Assembly: GCF_001424945.1 (NCBI RefSeq)
Contig: NZ_LMCW01000012.1
Coordinates: 250,642-314,641, forward strand
Direction of reading: 5' to 3'
DNA: 64,000 bases
From: Rhizobium sp. Root1203
GTDB lineage: Bacteria > Pseudomonadota > Alphaproteobacteria > Rhizobiales > Rhizobiaceae
The notes under the pieces were generated by a model. That model had not been told where the DNA came from. It did not search any database and was given only the letters and a program-made list of their open reading frames with translations. The translations under genes and the position numbers were made by a program. The stretch's first letter is position 1, and the number at the start of each line of letters is the position of its first letter. Below are positions 40,470-48,750 of this stretch, piece after piece.

Positions 40470-40942
40470 TCGCTCGGCTAGCGCGTGTCAGTGTGCTTTT
40501 CTTGAATTAAATTGGCATTAATTTTGGTATAGCTAATTTTGCGTGGTTGTAATTTCCTTGGTTTGCGCGCGTTGCCATTTTCCATTACCGCTTTGTTTCC
40601 GTTATTCTTTGCATCTTTTGGCAAAGCGCTCTGCGTCGATGGTCGATCGATCCACCACTTTGTCGGCCGTTTTTACCACCGCGTCGTGCAACCCTTGGCG
40701 ACATGTCCCGGCACCAGGTGCCTTGAACGTCCTTCGGGATGCCCGATGCCCGAAAAGGTGATGTACACACAGCGAATGACGGTGAACACCACGAGATTTG
40801 CCGCATGGCGTCAACGTGTATTGCTTCACTTCGATAGAGGGAAAAAGCCCGTAGCTCATCACAAGAAGGTAGGCGCTCTTGGTTGTGATGTCTGTCGATG
40901 AATTGTAATTTAGTTATTACTAAAACGAAGGAGGAACCCGTT
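40470..40942. other. 473-base gap without a supported gene
   Basis: The gap is less GC-rich at both ends. A 120-codon open frame (40539-40901) lacks an ATG, a ribosome site and recognisable protein character, so I do not call it. A short palindrome GGCACCAGGTGCC lies near 40709. Just before the secreted-protein gene, TTTAGT and ACTAAA face each other across four bases at about 40912-40927. The region carries the promoters of two divergent genes and perhaps a small RNA, but nothing is clear. Confidence 0.5.
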
Positions 40943-41338
40943 GTGAGAAGGATACTTTCGGGCATCGGTACACTGGCGTTCCTATTATCGTGCGTGAACG
41001 CCTATGCCGAGGACCTTCCGGCGGGTGCCAGGAAGGCGACGATTGAAGAGTTCAAATCCTTTGCTGACGGCAAGCATGTCAAGGTCGAGATTTTCGATCT
41101 TGGAAAGCCGGTGATCGCCGATCTGGTGTGGAGCTGGAAGAAAGGTACCATCACCGGGAAGGCCAAAGTCGACGGCAAAATGGTGGACGTGAAAACCAAA
41201 CTTACGTTCAAAGGAGATCAAGCTTGCTCGAATGGCAAAGGTGAGAAGCCAAGCTGCCACTTCATCTACATCGATGGGAACAAGTTTTACGAGGTCAGCG
41301 ATGACATGACGGTCCATGCGGTCTCAACTCTCGGGTGA
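40943..41338 (+). CDS. Small secreted protein of unknown function
   Basis: A 131-residue protein with a signal peptide: RRILSGIGTLAFLLSCVNAYA, likely cut before EDLPAGARKA. The mature part has KATIEEFKSFADGKHVKVEI, GTITGKAKVDGKMVDVKTKL and two cysteines (QACSNG and PSCHF), looking like a small beta-barrel periplasmic domain. The start is the GTG at 40943 because a strong AAGGAGG at 40929-40935 sits 7 bases before it. The family is not known to me. It is monocistronic. Confidence 0.75.
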   Translation: MRRILSGIGTLAFLLSCVNAYAEDLPAGARKATIEEFKSFADGKHVKVEIFDLGKPVIADLVWSWKKGTITGKAKVDGKMVDVKTKLTFKGDQACSNGKGEKPSCHFIYIDGNKFYEVSDDMTVHAVSTLG

Positions 41339-41370
41339 GTTGTGCCCCAGGCAGGATTGATCTGGCAAGG

Positions 41371-41401
41371 CGGCTTCGTACCGCCCTACCGTTTTTGTAT
41401 C
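41371..41401 (+). terminator. Probable terminator of the 40.9 kb secreted-protein gene
   Basis: Arms GGCGG and CCGCC with a 7-base loop, followed by CTACCGTTTTTG, 33 bases after the stop. The stem is short, so confidence is moderate. Confidence 0.5.
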
Positions 41402-41414
41402 GTTTCTAAGAAGG

Positions 41415-41687
41415 TTACGGCTTTGTTCCGCCATCCGACGGTGCAGCCGGAGCTGAAGCGGGCGGCGTGGCCGGCGTCATCGGCTCGGGAGCCGGTTGCG
41501 TAATCGGGGGTTTCGTCGATGCCGTGGTTTCAGGGTCGGTTCCGGTCGAACCTCCCCATTGCATCCAGGCAAAAGCGGCCACCAGGATAACCGCAGCGAC
41601 GGCGATCCATGTTCCCCACATGCTGCCGCGCCGAGTTACCGGCGGGGTGGTGCGAAGGTCAGGCTCTCTGTTGGGATCGTAAGTCAT
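41415..41687 (-). CDS. Small single-pass membrane protein
   Basis: A 90-residue protein. A polar N-terminus (TYDPNREPDLRTTPPVTRR) precedes one membrane span near residues 25-43 (GTWIAVAAVILVAAFAWMQ), then a proline-, threonine- and alanine-rich tail with PEPMTPATPPAS. No enzymatic domain is visible. GGAGGAAT lies close before the ATG at 41687, which supports this start rather than the longer frame to 41810. Similar short membrane proteins with a Pro-rich tail are common in Rhizobiaceae and are generally uncharacterised. Confidence 0.7.
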   Translation of the reverse strand: MTYDPNREPDLRTTPPVTRRGSMWGTWIAVAAVILVAAFAWMQWGGSTGTDPETTASTKPPITQPAPEPMTPATPPASAPAAPSDGGTKP

Positions 41688-41785
41688 CAGGATTCCTCCG
41701 TGTTGCTCTGGAATATTAAATCCATAGGGGAGCTTTTGTTCCATCGCGGGGATTCGGGCATTGCGACCCCATCGGCAAAGTAAGC

Positions 41786-41823
41786 GAGCCCGGTGCCGAA
41801 ATACCGACACCGGGCTCTATTTT
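41786..41823 (+). terminator. Orphan terminator-like hairpin 1
   Basis: Arms GAGCCCGGTG and CACCGGGCTC with a 12-base loop and a following TATTTT on the plus strand. No annotated gene ends just upstream, so it may end an unannotated transcript. Confidence 0.55.
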
Positions 41824-41915
41824 CCCGCCGGCAAGTTGAGGTCGACTGCCGACCGAGCAGCGCTACAGGAAAACGCCGCTGCGACAACAATGACGATCGA
41901 GCGACATTGTTCCAT

Positions 41916-41952
41916 AAATGAAAAGTGCCCGGTGCTAGGGCGAGCACCGGGC
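41916..41952 (-). terminator. Orphan terminator-like hairpin 2
   Basis: Arms GCCCGGTGCT and AGCACCGGGC with a 6-base loop; read on the minus strand it is followed by a T-rich ACTTTTCATTT. No minus-strand gene ends here. It shares the GCCCGGTG/CACCGGGC core with hairpin 1. Confidence 0.5.
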
Positions 41953-42122
41953 CTTTGGGCTGCAAAAGAGGGGCTATGCAGCCGTGCGCAACGTTTGTTT
42001 GGGGCATGCGTTGCGACAATAAAACGCCGGAAGCCCCGATTGGTTCCAAACGCGTTTATTCTTATGTCTGGCAGGTCCCACTTGGCGGCCTTGCCCTACA
42101 TATACCACAGGGAGGAAGAACA

Positions 42123-42212
42123 ATGGCTCAGGACTGGCCCATGTTCATCATGCAGTGCATCGTGCTGATCGGTCTGGCCGGCGTCTTCTGTATTCGTGGC
42201 GAGGGCGACTAG
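42123..42212 (+). CDS. 29-residue membrane peptide
   Basis: A very short gene with a strong ribosome site (GGGAGGAAG, about 5 bases before the ATG). The product, AQDWPMFIMQCIVLIG with the end LAGVFCIRGEGD, has one hydrophobic span (about residues 7-24) and two cysteines. Strong site, sensible membrane topology and a clean stop support coding, but proof needs conservation or expression data. Peptides this short are often missed by gene finders. Neighbours give no clue about function. Confidence 0.55.
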   Translation: MAQDWPMFIMQCIVLIGLAGVFCIRGEGD

Positions 42213-42273
42213 ACTGAAAACCGCCCTGCAAACCGAAGCGGACAGATGCTCGCGTATGGCGATGTAGCGACGG

Positions 42274-42828
42274 CTACGGGTTCAGGCGGCTGAGGAATTG
42301 TGCGAACACCATCGTGCCCTCGGGCCATGGTCCATGGCCCGACGCGGCGTTGATGTGGCCGGATTCTCCTGCATCGACCAGAAGCGAACCCCAGCTTGCA
42401 GCGATATCGTCGGCGTGCTCATAGGTTCCGAAGGGATCGTTGCGGCTGGCGACTGTGATCGTCGGGAATGGCAGCGGCTCGCGCGGGTAGGGACCGAAGG
42501 TCATCAGATGCCGGGGGCGTATGCCGGGGTTGGCAACGTCGGGCGGTGCCACGAAGAAAGCGCCCGCAATCTTGTTGCGAAAATGCGGGATGGCGTGAAT
42601 GACGGATGGCACGCCGAGCGAATGCGCCACTAGTACGACCGGGCGTGTCGACGCATTCACCTCCTCGGCAATCCTTGTCACCCAATCGTCACGAACAGGC
42701 TTGGCCCATTCGGCCTGTTCGACGCGGCGGGCTGTGCTGAGTTTTGCCTGCCAGCGGCTTTGCCAATGGTCTGGACCGGAATTGGTGTAACCGGGAATAA
42801 TGAGGATATCGGCGTCTGAAGCTTTCAT
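42274..42828 (-). CDS. RBBP9/YdeN-type alpha/beta hydrolase
   Basis: A 184-residue serine hydrolase. The N-terminus ADILIIPGYTNSGPDHWQSRW is the hallmark of the YdeN/RBBP9 family (DUF1234-like). The nucleophile is in VVLVAHSLGVPSVIHAI (about Ser76), and the C-terminal GESGHINAASGHGPWPEG carries the catalytic histidine. The frame opens at 42996, but the family start is the ATG at 42828. The natural substrate of this family is unknown. The gene diverges from the DUF2189 gene. Confidence 0.88.
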   Translation of the reverse strand: MKASDADILIIPGYTNSGPDHWQSRWQAKLSTARRVEQAEWAKPVRDDWVTRIAEEVNASTRPVVLVAHSLGVPSVIHAIPHFRNKIAGAFFVAPPDVANPGIRPRHLMTFGPYPREPLPFPTITVASRNDPFGTYEHADDIAASWGSLLVDAGESGHINAASGHGPWPEGTMVFAQFLSRLNP

Positions 42829-42986
42829 AGTGCCGCCGATGTGAGAAAGCTTGATGGCAAAGTCAAGGGAAAGCAGGACAGCAGCGCCGATTTTTGTTAT
42901 GCTTCCTCCAGTGCCGGTTGCGTTTTCGTGTCGGCTTACGCCGATGCCGTTCGCCGCCGGCCAGCTTGGCTGAGGAGGAGAAAGCA

Positions 42987-43790
42987 ATGACGGCATTCCA
43001 TGTCATGTCCGGCGCAGGCGAGGCCTATGCGCGCCCGGTCGTCAATAAGATCAGCATTGCAGATGTTTTCGACGCGCTTCGGCGCGGTTTTGATGATTTT
43101 CGGGAAAAGCCGTCACATTATGTGTTCCTATGCCTGATGTATCCGATCGCAGGCGTTTTTCTGGCGCTCGCCACGTCCAGCGCGAATCTGCTGCCAATGA
43201 TCTTTCCTCTGGTGGCCGGCTTCGCCTTGATTGGCCCGATCGCCGCGATCGGTCTCTATGAGATCAGCCGCCGTCGGGAAGCGGGAATGGACACATCCTG
43301 GACGCACGCATTGGAGGTGACCCGGTCGCCGGCATTTCCGTCGATCGTCACCGGCGGCCTCATGCTTTTCGCCTTTTTCGTCGTTTGGCTCGTTGCAGCG
43401 CAGACGCTGTATGCGAATGTCTTCGGCGATGTTTTTCCGAGGTCGATTTCCGCGTTTACGTCCGAGGTGTTCAGCACGCCGCAAGGCATGCAACTGATCT
43501 TCTGGGGTAATCTGCTCGGTCTCGGCTTTGCGATCATCGTTCTTGCGACCACCGTGGTCACGTTTCCGATCCTGCTTGATCGGGATGTAGGGCTCGTTGC
43601 AGCGATGGAAGCGTCGGTTCGCGCCACGATCACCAACCCGATACCCGTTTTCTGCTGGGGGCTTATCGTTGCCGTGTCGCTGGTCGTCGGAACGATACCG
43701 GTGTTCATCGGTCTCGCGCTCGTCATCCCGATCCTTGGTCATTCCACCTGGCATCTTTACCGGAAACTGATTGCTCCACCGGTGGTTTGA
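42987..43790 (+). CDS. DUF2189 integral membrane protein
   Basis: A 267-residue protein with about 6 membrane spans after a cytoplasmic N-terminus. Landmarks are ISIADVFDALRRGFDDFREKPSHYVFLCLMYP and GPIAAIGLYEISRRREAG, and the C-terminal LGHSTWHLYRKLI is typical of DUF2189. GGAGGAG about 8 bases upstream supports the ATG at 42987. Members are sometimes linked to cytochrome oxidase assembly genes, but no such genes are here. The function is unknown. Confidence 0.88.
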   Translation: MTAFHVMSGAGEAYARPVVNKISIADVFDALRRGFDDFREKPSHYVFLCLMYPIAGVFLALATSSANLLPMIFPLVAGFALIGPIAAIGLYEISRRREAGMDTSWTHALEVTRSPAFPSIVTGGLMLFAFFVVWLVAAQTLYANVFGDVFPRSISAFTSEVFSTPQGMQLIFWGNLLGLGFAIIVLATTVVTFPILLDRDVGLVAAMEASVRATITNPIPVFCWGLIVAVSLVVGTIPVFIGLALVIPILGHSTWHLYRKLIAPPVV

Positions 43791-43864
43791 TACCGTTGGT
43801 GTCAGCCCCGGGAACCTAGCGCCTGCCTCGGAGTTTCACTTGTGCAGCTTTGAGGGAGGCGTTC

Positions 43865-44362
43865 ATGGCCACGGCAGCCCATCTATTCACTCGTTTCGCG
43901 ACCGGGGCATCGGAATGGGCGGGCAAACCGGTCACATTCGTGCTTGCGGTCGCTCTGGTTCTGGCCTGGGCGGTTACCGGCCCCATTTTCGATTTTTCGG
44001 AGACCTGGCAGCTTGTCATCAACACCGGGACGACGATCATTACGTTTCTGATGGTCTTCGTCCTCCAGAATGCGCAAACGCGGGATACTCGCGCCATTCA
44101 GGCCAAGCTCGACGAGCTCATTTTGACGAGCCATGCCGAAAATCGCTTCATAGGTATCGAAAACCTGGATGAGGAGGATCTGAAGCATCTTGACCAACTG
44201 GTTGCCAAGGCGGCGAAGGGCCGACGCCGGCGCGAGCCTCAGGATGCGTCAGTGACCACGACCGCCAAGAATGCAGCAGCCGATACGCGCAAAAGAGCCA
44301 CCGCTAAAGCACCCAAGCAGAAACGCAAAACGGCGCCACGAGGGGCGCCGTCCGAAAGGTGA
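43865..44362 (+). CDS. Low-affinity iron permease-like membrane protein
   Basis: A 165-residue protein with two membrane spans near residues 25-47 and 52-75 (TFVLAVALVLAWAVTGPIF and INTGTTIITFLMVFVLQNAQ). TRDTRAIQAKLDELI follows, the mark of the Iron_permease family (PF04120). The last 45 residues are rich in Lys, Arg, Ala and Thr and look disordered. The family name comes from fungal proteins; a transport role in bacteria is doubtful with two spans. GGGAGG lies 6 bases before the ATG at 43865. Confidence 0.8.
   Translation: MATAAHLFTRFATGASEWAGKPVTFVLAVALVLAWAVTGPIFDFSETWQLVINTGTTIITFLMVFVLQNAQTRDTRAIQAKLDELILTSHAENRFIGIENLDEEDLKHLDQLVAKAAKGRRRREPQDASVTTTAKNAAADTRKRATAKAPKQKRKTAPRGAPSER
44332..44352 (+). 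terminator. Stem-loop at the end of the iron-permease-like gene
   Basis: Arms GGCGCC and GGCGCC with a short loop lie inside the last codons of the gene. There is no T-run, so a terminator function is weak. Confidence 0.3.
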
Positions 44363-44385
44363 ACGCCTTATGTCAGGCGTCATGG

Positions 44386-45693
44386 TCAGGCGTTGCCGAA
44401 AACGCGCCTGAAAATCGTGTCGACGTGCTTGGTGTGATAACCGAGATCGAATTTCTCCCGGATCGCTTCTTCGGAAAGCGCTGCGCGCACCTCGGCGTCG
44501 GCCAGCAGCTCTTCCAGAAAGTCCTTGCCCTGTTCCCACACCTTCATCGCGTTGCGCTGCACGAGGCGATAGGAATCCTCTCGCGACACACCGGCTTGCG
44601 TAAGGGCAAGCAAAACGCGCTGCGAGTGAACAAGTCCGCGGAACTTATTCAGATTGTTCATCATGTTTTCGGGGTAGACGAGCAGCTTGTCGATAACACC
44701 GGTCAGGCGGGCAAGTGCAAAATCAAGCGTAATGGTGCCGTCCGGTCCGATCATGCGTTCGACCGACGAATGGGAAATATCGCGCTCGTGCCAGAGCGCA
44801 ACGTTTTCCATGGCCGGTACAGCGTAGGAGCGCACCATGCGGGCCAGACCCGTCAGGTTTTCCGTGAGCACCGGATTGCGCTTGTGCGGCATCGCCGAGG
44901 AGCCCTTCTGGCCAGGCGAGAAATATTCCTCGGCTTCCAGGACTTCCGTACGCTGCAGATGGCGGATTTCGGTGGAGAGGCGCTCGATGGAGGATGCCAC
45001 GACGCCGAGCGTTGCGAAATACATTGCATGGCGATCGCGCGGGATGACCTGGGTCGAGACCGGCTCCGGCTTCAGTCCCAGGGCTGAAGCAACATGCTCC
45101 TCGACGCGCGGATCGATGTTGGCGAAAGTACCGACGGCGCCGGATATGGCGCAGGTGGCGACTTCCTCGCGGGCGGCCACAAGGCGCTGCCGGCAGCGTT
45201 CGAATTCGGCATATGCGAGCGCCATCTTCACGCCGAAGGTGATCGGCTCCGCGTGGATACCGTGCGAACGGCCGATCGTTATGGTGTCCTTATGCTCGAA
45301 GGCGCGGCGCTTCAGCGCTTCCAACAGCTTGTCGATATCGGCGATCAGGATGTCGGTCGCCCGAACCAGCTGTACGTTGAAGCAGGTGTCAAGCACGTCT
45401 GACGACGTCATGCCTTGATGGACGAAGCGTGCGTCAGGGCCGACGATCTCGGCCAGATGCGTGAGGAAGGCAATGACGTCATGCTTGGTGACGGCTTCGA
45501 TTTCGTCGATGCGGGCGACGTCGAAGGTCGCGGCACCGCCTTTTTCCCAGATCGTCTTGGCGGCCGACTTCGGAATGACGCCCAGTTCGGCGAGCGCGTC
45601 ACACGCGTGAGCTTCAATCTCGAACCAGATGCGAAACTTGGTTTCGGGCGACCAGATGGCGACCATTTCGGGTCGGGAGTAGCGCGGGATCAT
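44386..45693 (-). CDS. purB: Adenylosuccinate lyase
   Basis: A 435-residue lyase of the fumarase/aspartase superfamily, used twice in purine synthesis (SAICAR to AICAR, and adenylosuccinate to AMP). The signature is GQKGSSAMPHKRNPVLTENL (about residues 260-280). The N-terminus IPRYSRPEMVAIWSPETKF and the catalytic-histidine region HEDTITIGRSHGIHAEP-like segment are conserved. AGGAAG precedes the ATG at 45693; the frame extends back to 45741 without a better start. It is the last gene of the rpe operon. Confidence 0.97.
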   Translation of the reverse strand: MIPRYSRPEMVAIWSPETKFRIWFEIEAHACDALAELGVIPKSAAKTIWEKGGAATFDVARIDEIEAVTKHDVIAFLTHLAEIVGPDARFVHQGMTSSDVLDTCFNVQLVRATDILIADIDKLLEALKRRAFEHKDTITIGRSHGIHAEPITFGVKMALAYAEFERCRQRLVAAREEVATCAISGAVGTFANIDPRVEEHVASALGLKPEPVSTQVIPRDRHAMYFATLGVVASSIERLSTEIRHLQRTEVLEAEEYFSPGQKGSSAMPHKRNPVLTENLTGLARMVRSYAVPAMENVALWHERDISHSSVERMIGPDGTITLDFALARLTGVIDKLLVYPENMMNNLNKFRGLVHSQRVLLALTQAGVSREDSYRLVQRNAMKVWEQGKDFLEELLADAEVRAALSEEAIREKFDLGYHTKHVDTIFRRVFGNA

Positions 45694-45756
45694 GGCTTCC
45701 TGCTTTCGTTCACAAAAGGAATTCTGGCGCCCCTGTAGCAAAGACGGGCGGCAATC

Positions 45757-46248
45757 TCAACGCATGCGTTTCGCAAGCGCAAAACTCGTTGCCAAAAGAC
45801 ATACGAGACCGAGGGGCAGGAACAGCCGCAAACCCAGCACCGAGAACTGATAGGCAGCGCTGGCACCGGTGAAAAGAAACTGAAACGCCCATGTGATCGT
45901 GCCGGGAGGCGCATGCCAGCGTGCGTAGAAGAGGCGATAGTCCATGGCGAACAGAAACGCTGTCATCAGGATCGTTCCGGCAGCGAGCGTGACGAAGAAG
46001 GCTGCGAAACGCGTTTCGATCGACCTCCGGTGCGCAAGGAAGCGGCCAAGCGGAAGCACGAACGGCCAGGCGAGTGAGCCGCCCGCAAAATAGAGGATCG
46101 CGAGATCGTCCACATGCGCCGTCGCCATTCTGTTGCGCAGGTAAAGTGCAACCAATGCCGAAAGCAGCATCTGGGCGCCCCAAAGCGGGGCGCCGGCAAG
46201 CAGGTCGGGGTAGGGCGGCCACGCTGCCTTGAGCCTCTCCGAGTTCAA
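45757..46248 (-). CDS. Four-span membrane protein of unknown function
   Basis: A 163-residue protein with about 4 membrane spans (LLSALVALYLRN, LYFAGGSLAWPFVLPLG, FVTLAAGTILMTAFLF, LFLPLGLVCLLATSFAL). The N-terminus is MNSERLKAAWPPYPDLLAG. No known domain stands out to me, and it looks like a conserved hypothetical of Rhizobiaceae. It lies 20 bases after rpe and 63 bases before purB on the same strand, so it belongs to that operon. Confidence 0.75.
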   Translation of the reverse strand: MNSERLKAAWPPYPDLLAGAPLWGAQMLLSALVALYLRNRMATAHVDDLAILYFAGGSLAWPFVLPLGRFLAHRRSIETRFAAFFVTLAAGTILMTAFLFAMDYRLFYARWHAPPGTITWAFQFLFTGASAAYQFSVLGLRLFLPLGLVCLLATSFALAKRMR

Positions 46249-46267
46249 AGGCGGGCCGCTTTCGCCA

Positions 46268-46945
46268 TCACTCGGACCGGCCCTCTGCGGCGCCGCGCAG
46301 GGCGTCGATTGCCGACTTGTACGCTTCTACAGAACCGCCCTTGAAAATCGCCGATCCGGCGACCAGCACGTTGGCACCGGCCTTGCCAATCAGCGGCGCG
46401 GTATCGACCGTCACGCCGCCGTCGACTTCGAGGTCTATCGGCCTGTCTCCGATGAGGGACCTTGCCGCTGCGATCTTGTCCGCCATCGCCGGGATGAACT
46501 TCTGGCCGCCGAAACCGGGGTTTACCGACATGATGAGGATGAGGTCGATGTCATCAAGGACGTTCTCGATCACGGAGAGCGGCGTTGCCGGATTGAGCGT
46601 GACGCCCACCTTTTTCCCGAGGTTCCGGATGGTCTGCAGTGAACGATGAAGATGCGGGCCAGCCTCGGCATGAACGGTGATTCGGTCGCAGCCTGCCTTG
46701 GCGAATGCTTCGAGGTAGGGATCGACGGGCGCAATCATCAGATGGCAATCGAACGTGGCATCCGTGTAGGTGCGCAGCGACTTGATCACATCGGGACCGA
46801 AGGAGATGTTGGGAACAAAATGCCCGTCCATCACGTCGAGGTGGATCCAGTCGGCTCCGGCTGCCGTCACGTCGCGAACTTCCTGTCCAAGCCTGGCGAA
46901 GTCCGCCGCCAGAACGGATGGCGCAATACGTATGGGCTTAGTCAT
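46268..46945 (-). CDS. rpe: Ribulose-phosphate 3-epimerase
   Basis: A 225-residue TIM-barrel enzyme that interconverts ribulose 5-phosphate and xylulose 5-phosphate in the pentose phosphate and Calvin pathways. Landmarks are [32 protein letters not shown] (metal and substrate residues), [16 protein letters not shown] and [16 protein letters not shown], with VDGGV near the end. It follows the solute-binding protein gene by 37 bases and precedes the membrane protein and purB. Confidence 0.97.
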   Translation of the reverse strand: MTKPIRIAPSVLAADFARLGQEVRDVTAAGADWIHLDVMDGHFVPNISFGPDVIKSLRTYTDATFDCHLMIAPVDPYLEAFAKAGCDRITVHAEAGPHLHRSLQTIRNLGKKVGVTLNPATPLSVIENVLDDIDLILIMSVNPGFGGQKFIPAMADKIAAARSLIGDRPIDLEVDGGVTVDTAPLIGKAGANVLVAGSAIFKGGSVEAYKSAIDALRGAAEGRSE

Positions 46946-46982
46946 CGTGTGTCTCCGTTAAAGTCGCCTGAGCCGGCATGCG

Positions 46983-48065
46983 TTACCGCATCGGTCCACC
47001 CGGCGCAACGAATGCGCCCGCACGCCATTGCAACAGCTGGTAAGGGTTGTCGGCCAGTTCATGGCCGGCATCGAATGCGATCCGACCGATTACAGTATCG
47101 AAGGGCATGCCGCCGAGGTGCTGAGCGACCGGTCTATCGTCGGTCGCGGCATCCTGCGCGGCCTTGGCTGCAATCTCGACGGCGGCATAGGCCGGGAGGA
47201 CATAGCCCTCCGGTTCGACACCGCCAGCGCGAAGCTCAGCCACAGCCGACGCCGCTTCCGGGCGCGCTGCATATTCGGGCAGCGTCACGGAAAGTGTACC
47301 GTCGGCGAGGGCGAGAGGTTGGTCTGCCGCACGCATGGCGTCACCGCCAAGCAGATCCAGCTGGATTTTTTCCGCTTTGGCATCGCGTGCGATGATGGCG
47401 ACATCACTTCTGTCGCCGCCGACGAACACTTTCGCGGCACCGGCCTTCTTAAGGCGCCGGACAAGGGCGACCTGCTGTTCCTGGCCGGGACGGTACGTAT
47501 CGGTGAAGACGGGTTTCAGGCCCTTTTCCTCAAGCGCGTTGCGGATTGCCTCGGTCAATTCGCGGCCGTGGATCGTTCCGTCTTCCACCAGGGCGATCGG
47601 GTCGGATGCCCAATCTCGCAGTATGATCTCGATTATACGCGCAGCTTCGGCCGTATCGGCGGGAGCCATACGAAAAAGCGGCCATCCGTTCTTCGCCGCG
47701 TCCTCCATGAGGATGCGGGAGCGCACGGACACGGTAATGGCGGGGATGTTGGCGTCCTTCAGCTTTGGAAGCGCCCCTTCGAGCGTTTCGCTGCAGAGGA
47801 AACCGACGGCCACTTGCACCTTCGCCGCGATGAGAGCATCCGCGATCGCGGCGCCGCTGTTTTCCTCACAGGTTTCATTGACCGAGACGATCGTATTGCC
47901 GTCTTTTGCAATCCTTGCGCCGGCACCTGCGGAGATTTGTGCGCCCAGGGCGGCGAAATTGCCGTCCTGCGGAGCTACGACGCCGATCGTCACGCCGGCT
48001 GCATGGCATTCGCCCGCTGCCAGAAGCAGCATCGGCAGAAGTCCTAAGCCACGCGAGATATTCAT
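46983..48065 (-). CDS. Branched-chain amino acid ABC transporter-like solute-binding protein
   Basis: A 360-residue periplasmic-binding protein of the Leu/Ile/Val (type I) fold. The signal peptide runs through RGLGLLPMLLLAAGECHA and the mature protein begins with GVTIGVVAPQDGNFAALG. Typical blocks are VGFLCSETLEGALPKL, PAITVSVRSRILMEDAAK and LVEDGTIHGRELTEAI. No permease or ATPase genes are adjacent, so it is an orphan binding protein; its ligand may be something other than an amino acid. The gene lies at the head of the rpe-purB run. Confidence 0.88.
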   Translation of the reverse strand: MNISRGLGLLPMLLLAAGECHAAGVTIGVVAPQDGNFAALGAQISAGAGARIAKDGNTIVSVNETCEENSGAAIADALIAAKVQVAVGFLCSETLEGALPKLKDANIPAITVSVRSRILMEDAAKNGWPLFRMAPADTAEAARIIEIILRDWASDPIALVEDGTIHGRELTEAIRNALEEKGLKPVFTDTYRPGQEQQVALVRRLKKAGAAKVFVGGDRSDVAIIARDAKAEKIQLDLLGGDAMRAADQPLALADGTLSVTLPEYAARPEAASAVAELRAGGVEPEGYVLPAYAAVEIAAKAAQDAATDDRPVAQHLGGMPFDTVIGRIAFDAGHELADNPYQLLQWRAGAFVAPGGPMR

Positions 48066-48234
48066 AAACGATGCACGCCCCTCGGTTTGTCCTGCTCTTT
48101 TATCCGTACGGTGTCGATCGTCAAAGAAAAACGCACGATTTCATGGCTTTTCGCACGGTGTTTGTAGAAAAGGTAACCGATCGCCTTCATATAGTGGGAT
48201 AGTTACGAGCCGGCCAAGCCGGGGGAGAGTGTTT

Positions 48235-48729
48235 TTGTTAAATAGACAACCGATCGATCCGGGCCTTTACCGAAACGCGATGAGCCGCTTTGGCGGACAC
48301 GTTCAGCTTGTCACGACGGCCATCGGTGATCAGCAGCGCGGCGTTACGATCACCGCCGCCTGCTCGGTGTCCGACAATCCGGCGACGGTGCTCGTATGCC
48401 TCAACAACAGCAATCCGAAGAACGATATCTTCTTTCGGAGCGGCATTTTCGCGCTGAATACGTTGGGCGCTCATCACCAGGCCTTGGCGGACGCATTCTC
48501 CGGCCGCACACTGCTCAGCAATGAAGAGCGCTTTGCCACGGGCAAATTCGACAAGCTCGTGACCGGAGCACCCGTCCTCCACGATGCGCTTGCCTCCTTC
48601 GATTGCCGCGTGACTGAAATCAAGGAAATGACCACCCATCACATCATTTTCGGCGAAGTGGTTGCCGTGCGTTTTGATGAGGCGAAGCCCGCGCTTCTCT
48701 ATATGAACCGCGACTATCACACGCTATAA
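48235..48729 (+). CDS. Flavin reductase family protein
   Basis: A 164-residue flavin reductase-like protein (FMN-binding split barrel). Blocks are AMSRFGGHVQLVTT, GDQQRGVTITAACSVSDNPATVLVCLNNSN, FALNTLGAHHQALADAFSG and HHIIFGEVVAVRFDE. Members feed reduced FMN or FAD to a partner monooxygenase (HpaC, RutF types). The gene opens at a TTG at 48235, with GGGGGAGA at 48221-48228 a good distance upstream; the ATG inside AMSRF would remove conserved residues. The next gene begins 21 bases downstream, so cotranscription with the CoxD-like cassette is likely. Confidence 0.87.
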   Translation: MLNRQPIDPGLYRNAMSRFGGHVQLVTTAIGDQQRGVTITAACSVSDNPATVLVCLNNSNPKNDIFFRSGIFALNTLGAHHQALADAFSGRTLLSNEERFATGKFDKLVTGAPVLHDALASFDCRVTEIKEMTTHHIIFGEVVAVRFDEAKPALLYMNRDYHTL

Positions 48730-48750
48730 CCTCCTGAAAAGGGAGGAAGC

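Larger units (their letters stand above)
41688..42122. other. 435-base gap with two related GC-rich hairpins
   Basis: There is no convincing gene, but two strong hairpins share the same core. Hairpin 1 is at 41786-41817, with 10-base arms GAGCCCGGTG and CACCGGGCTC, followed on the plus strand by TATTTT. Hairpin 2 is at 41927-41952, with arms GCCCGGTGCT and AGCACCGGGC; on the minus strand it is followed by ACTTTTCATTT. Each looks like a terminator, yet no gene ends there. A small RNA is possible. The last 150 bases form the leader of the 29-residue gene. Confidence 0.55.

Noticed and set aside
40539..40901. 120-codon frame in the large gap
   Set aside because: Starts at TTG with no ribosome site, shows no domain, and overlaps the leader of the next gene.
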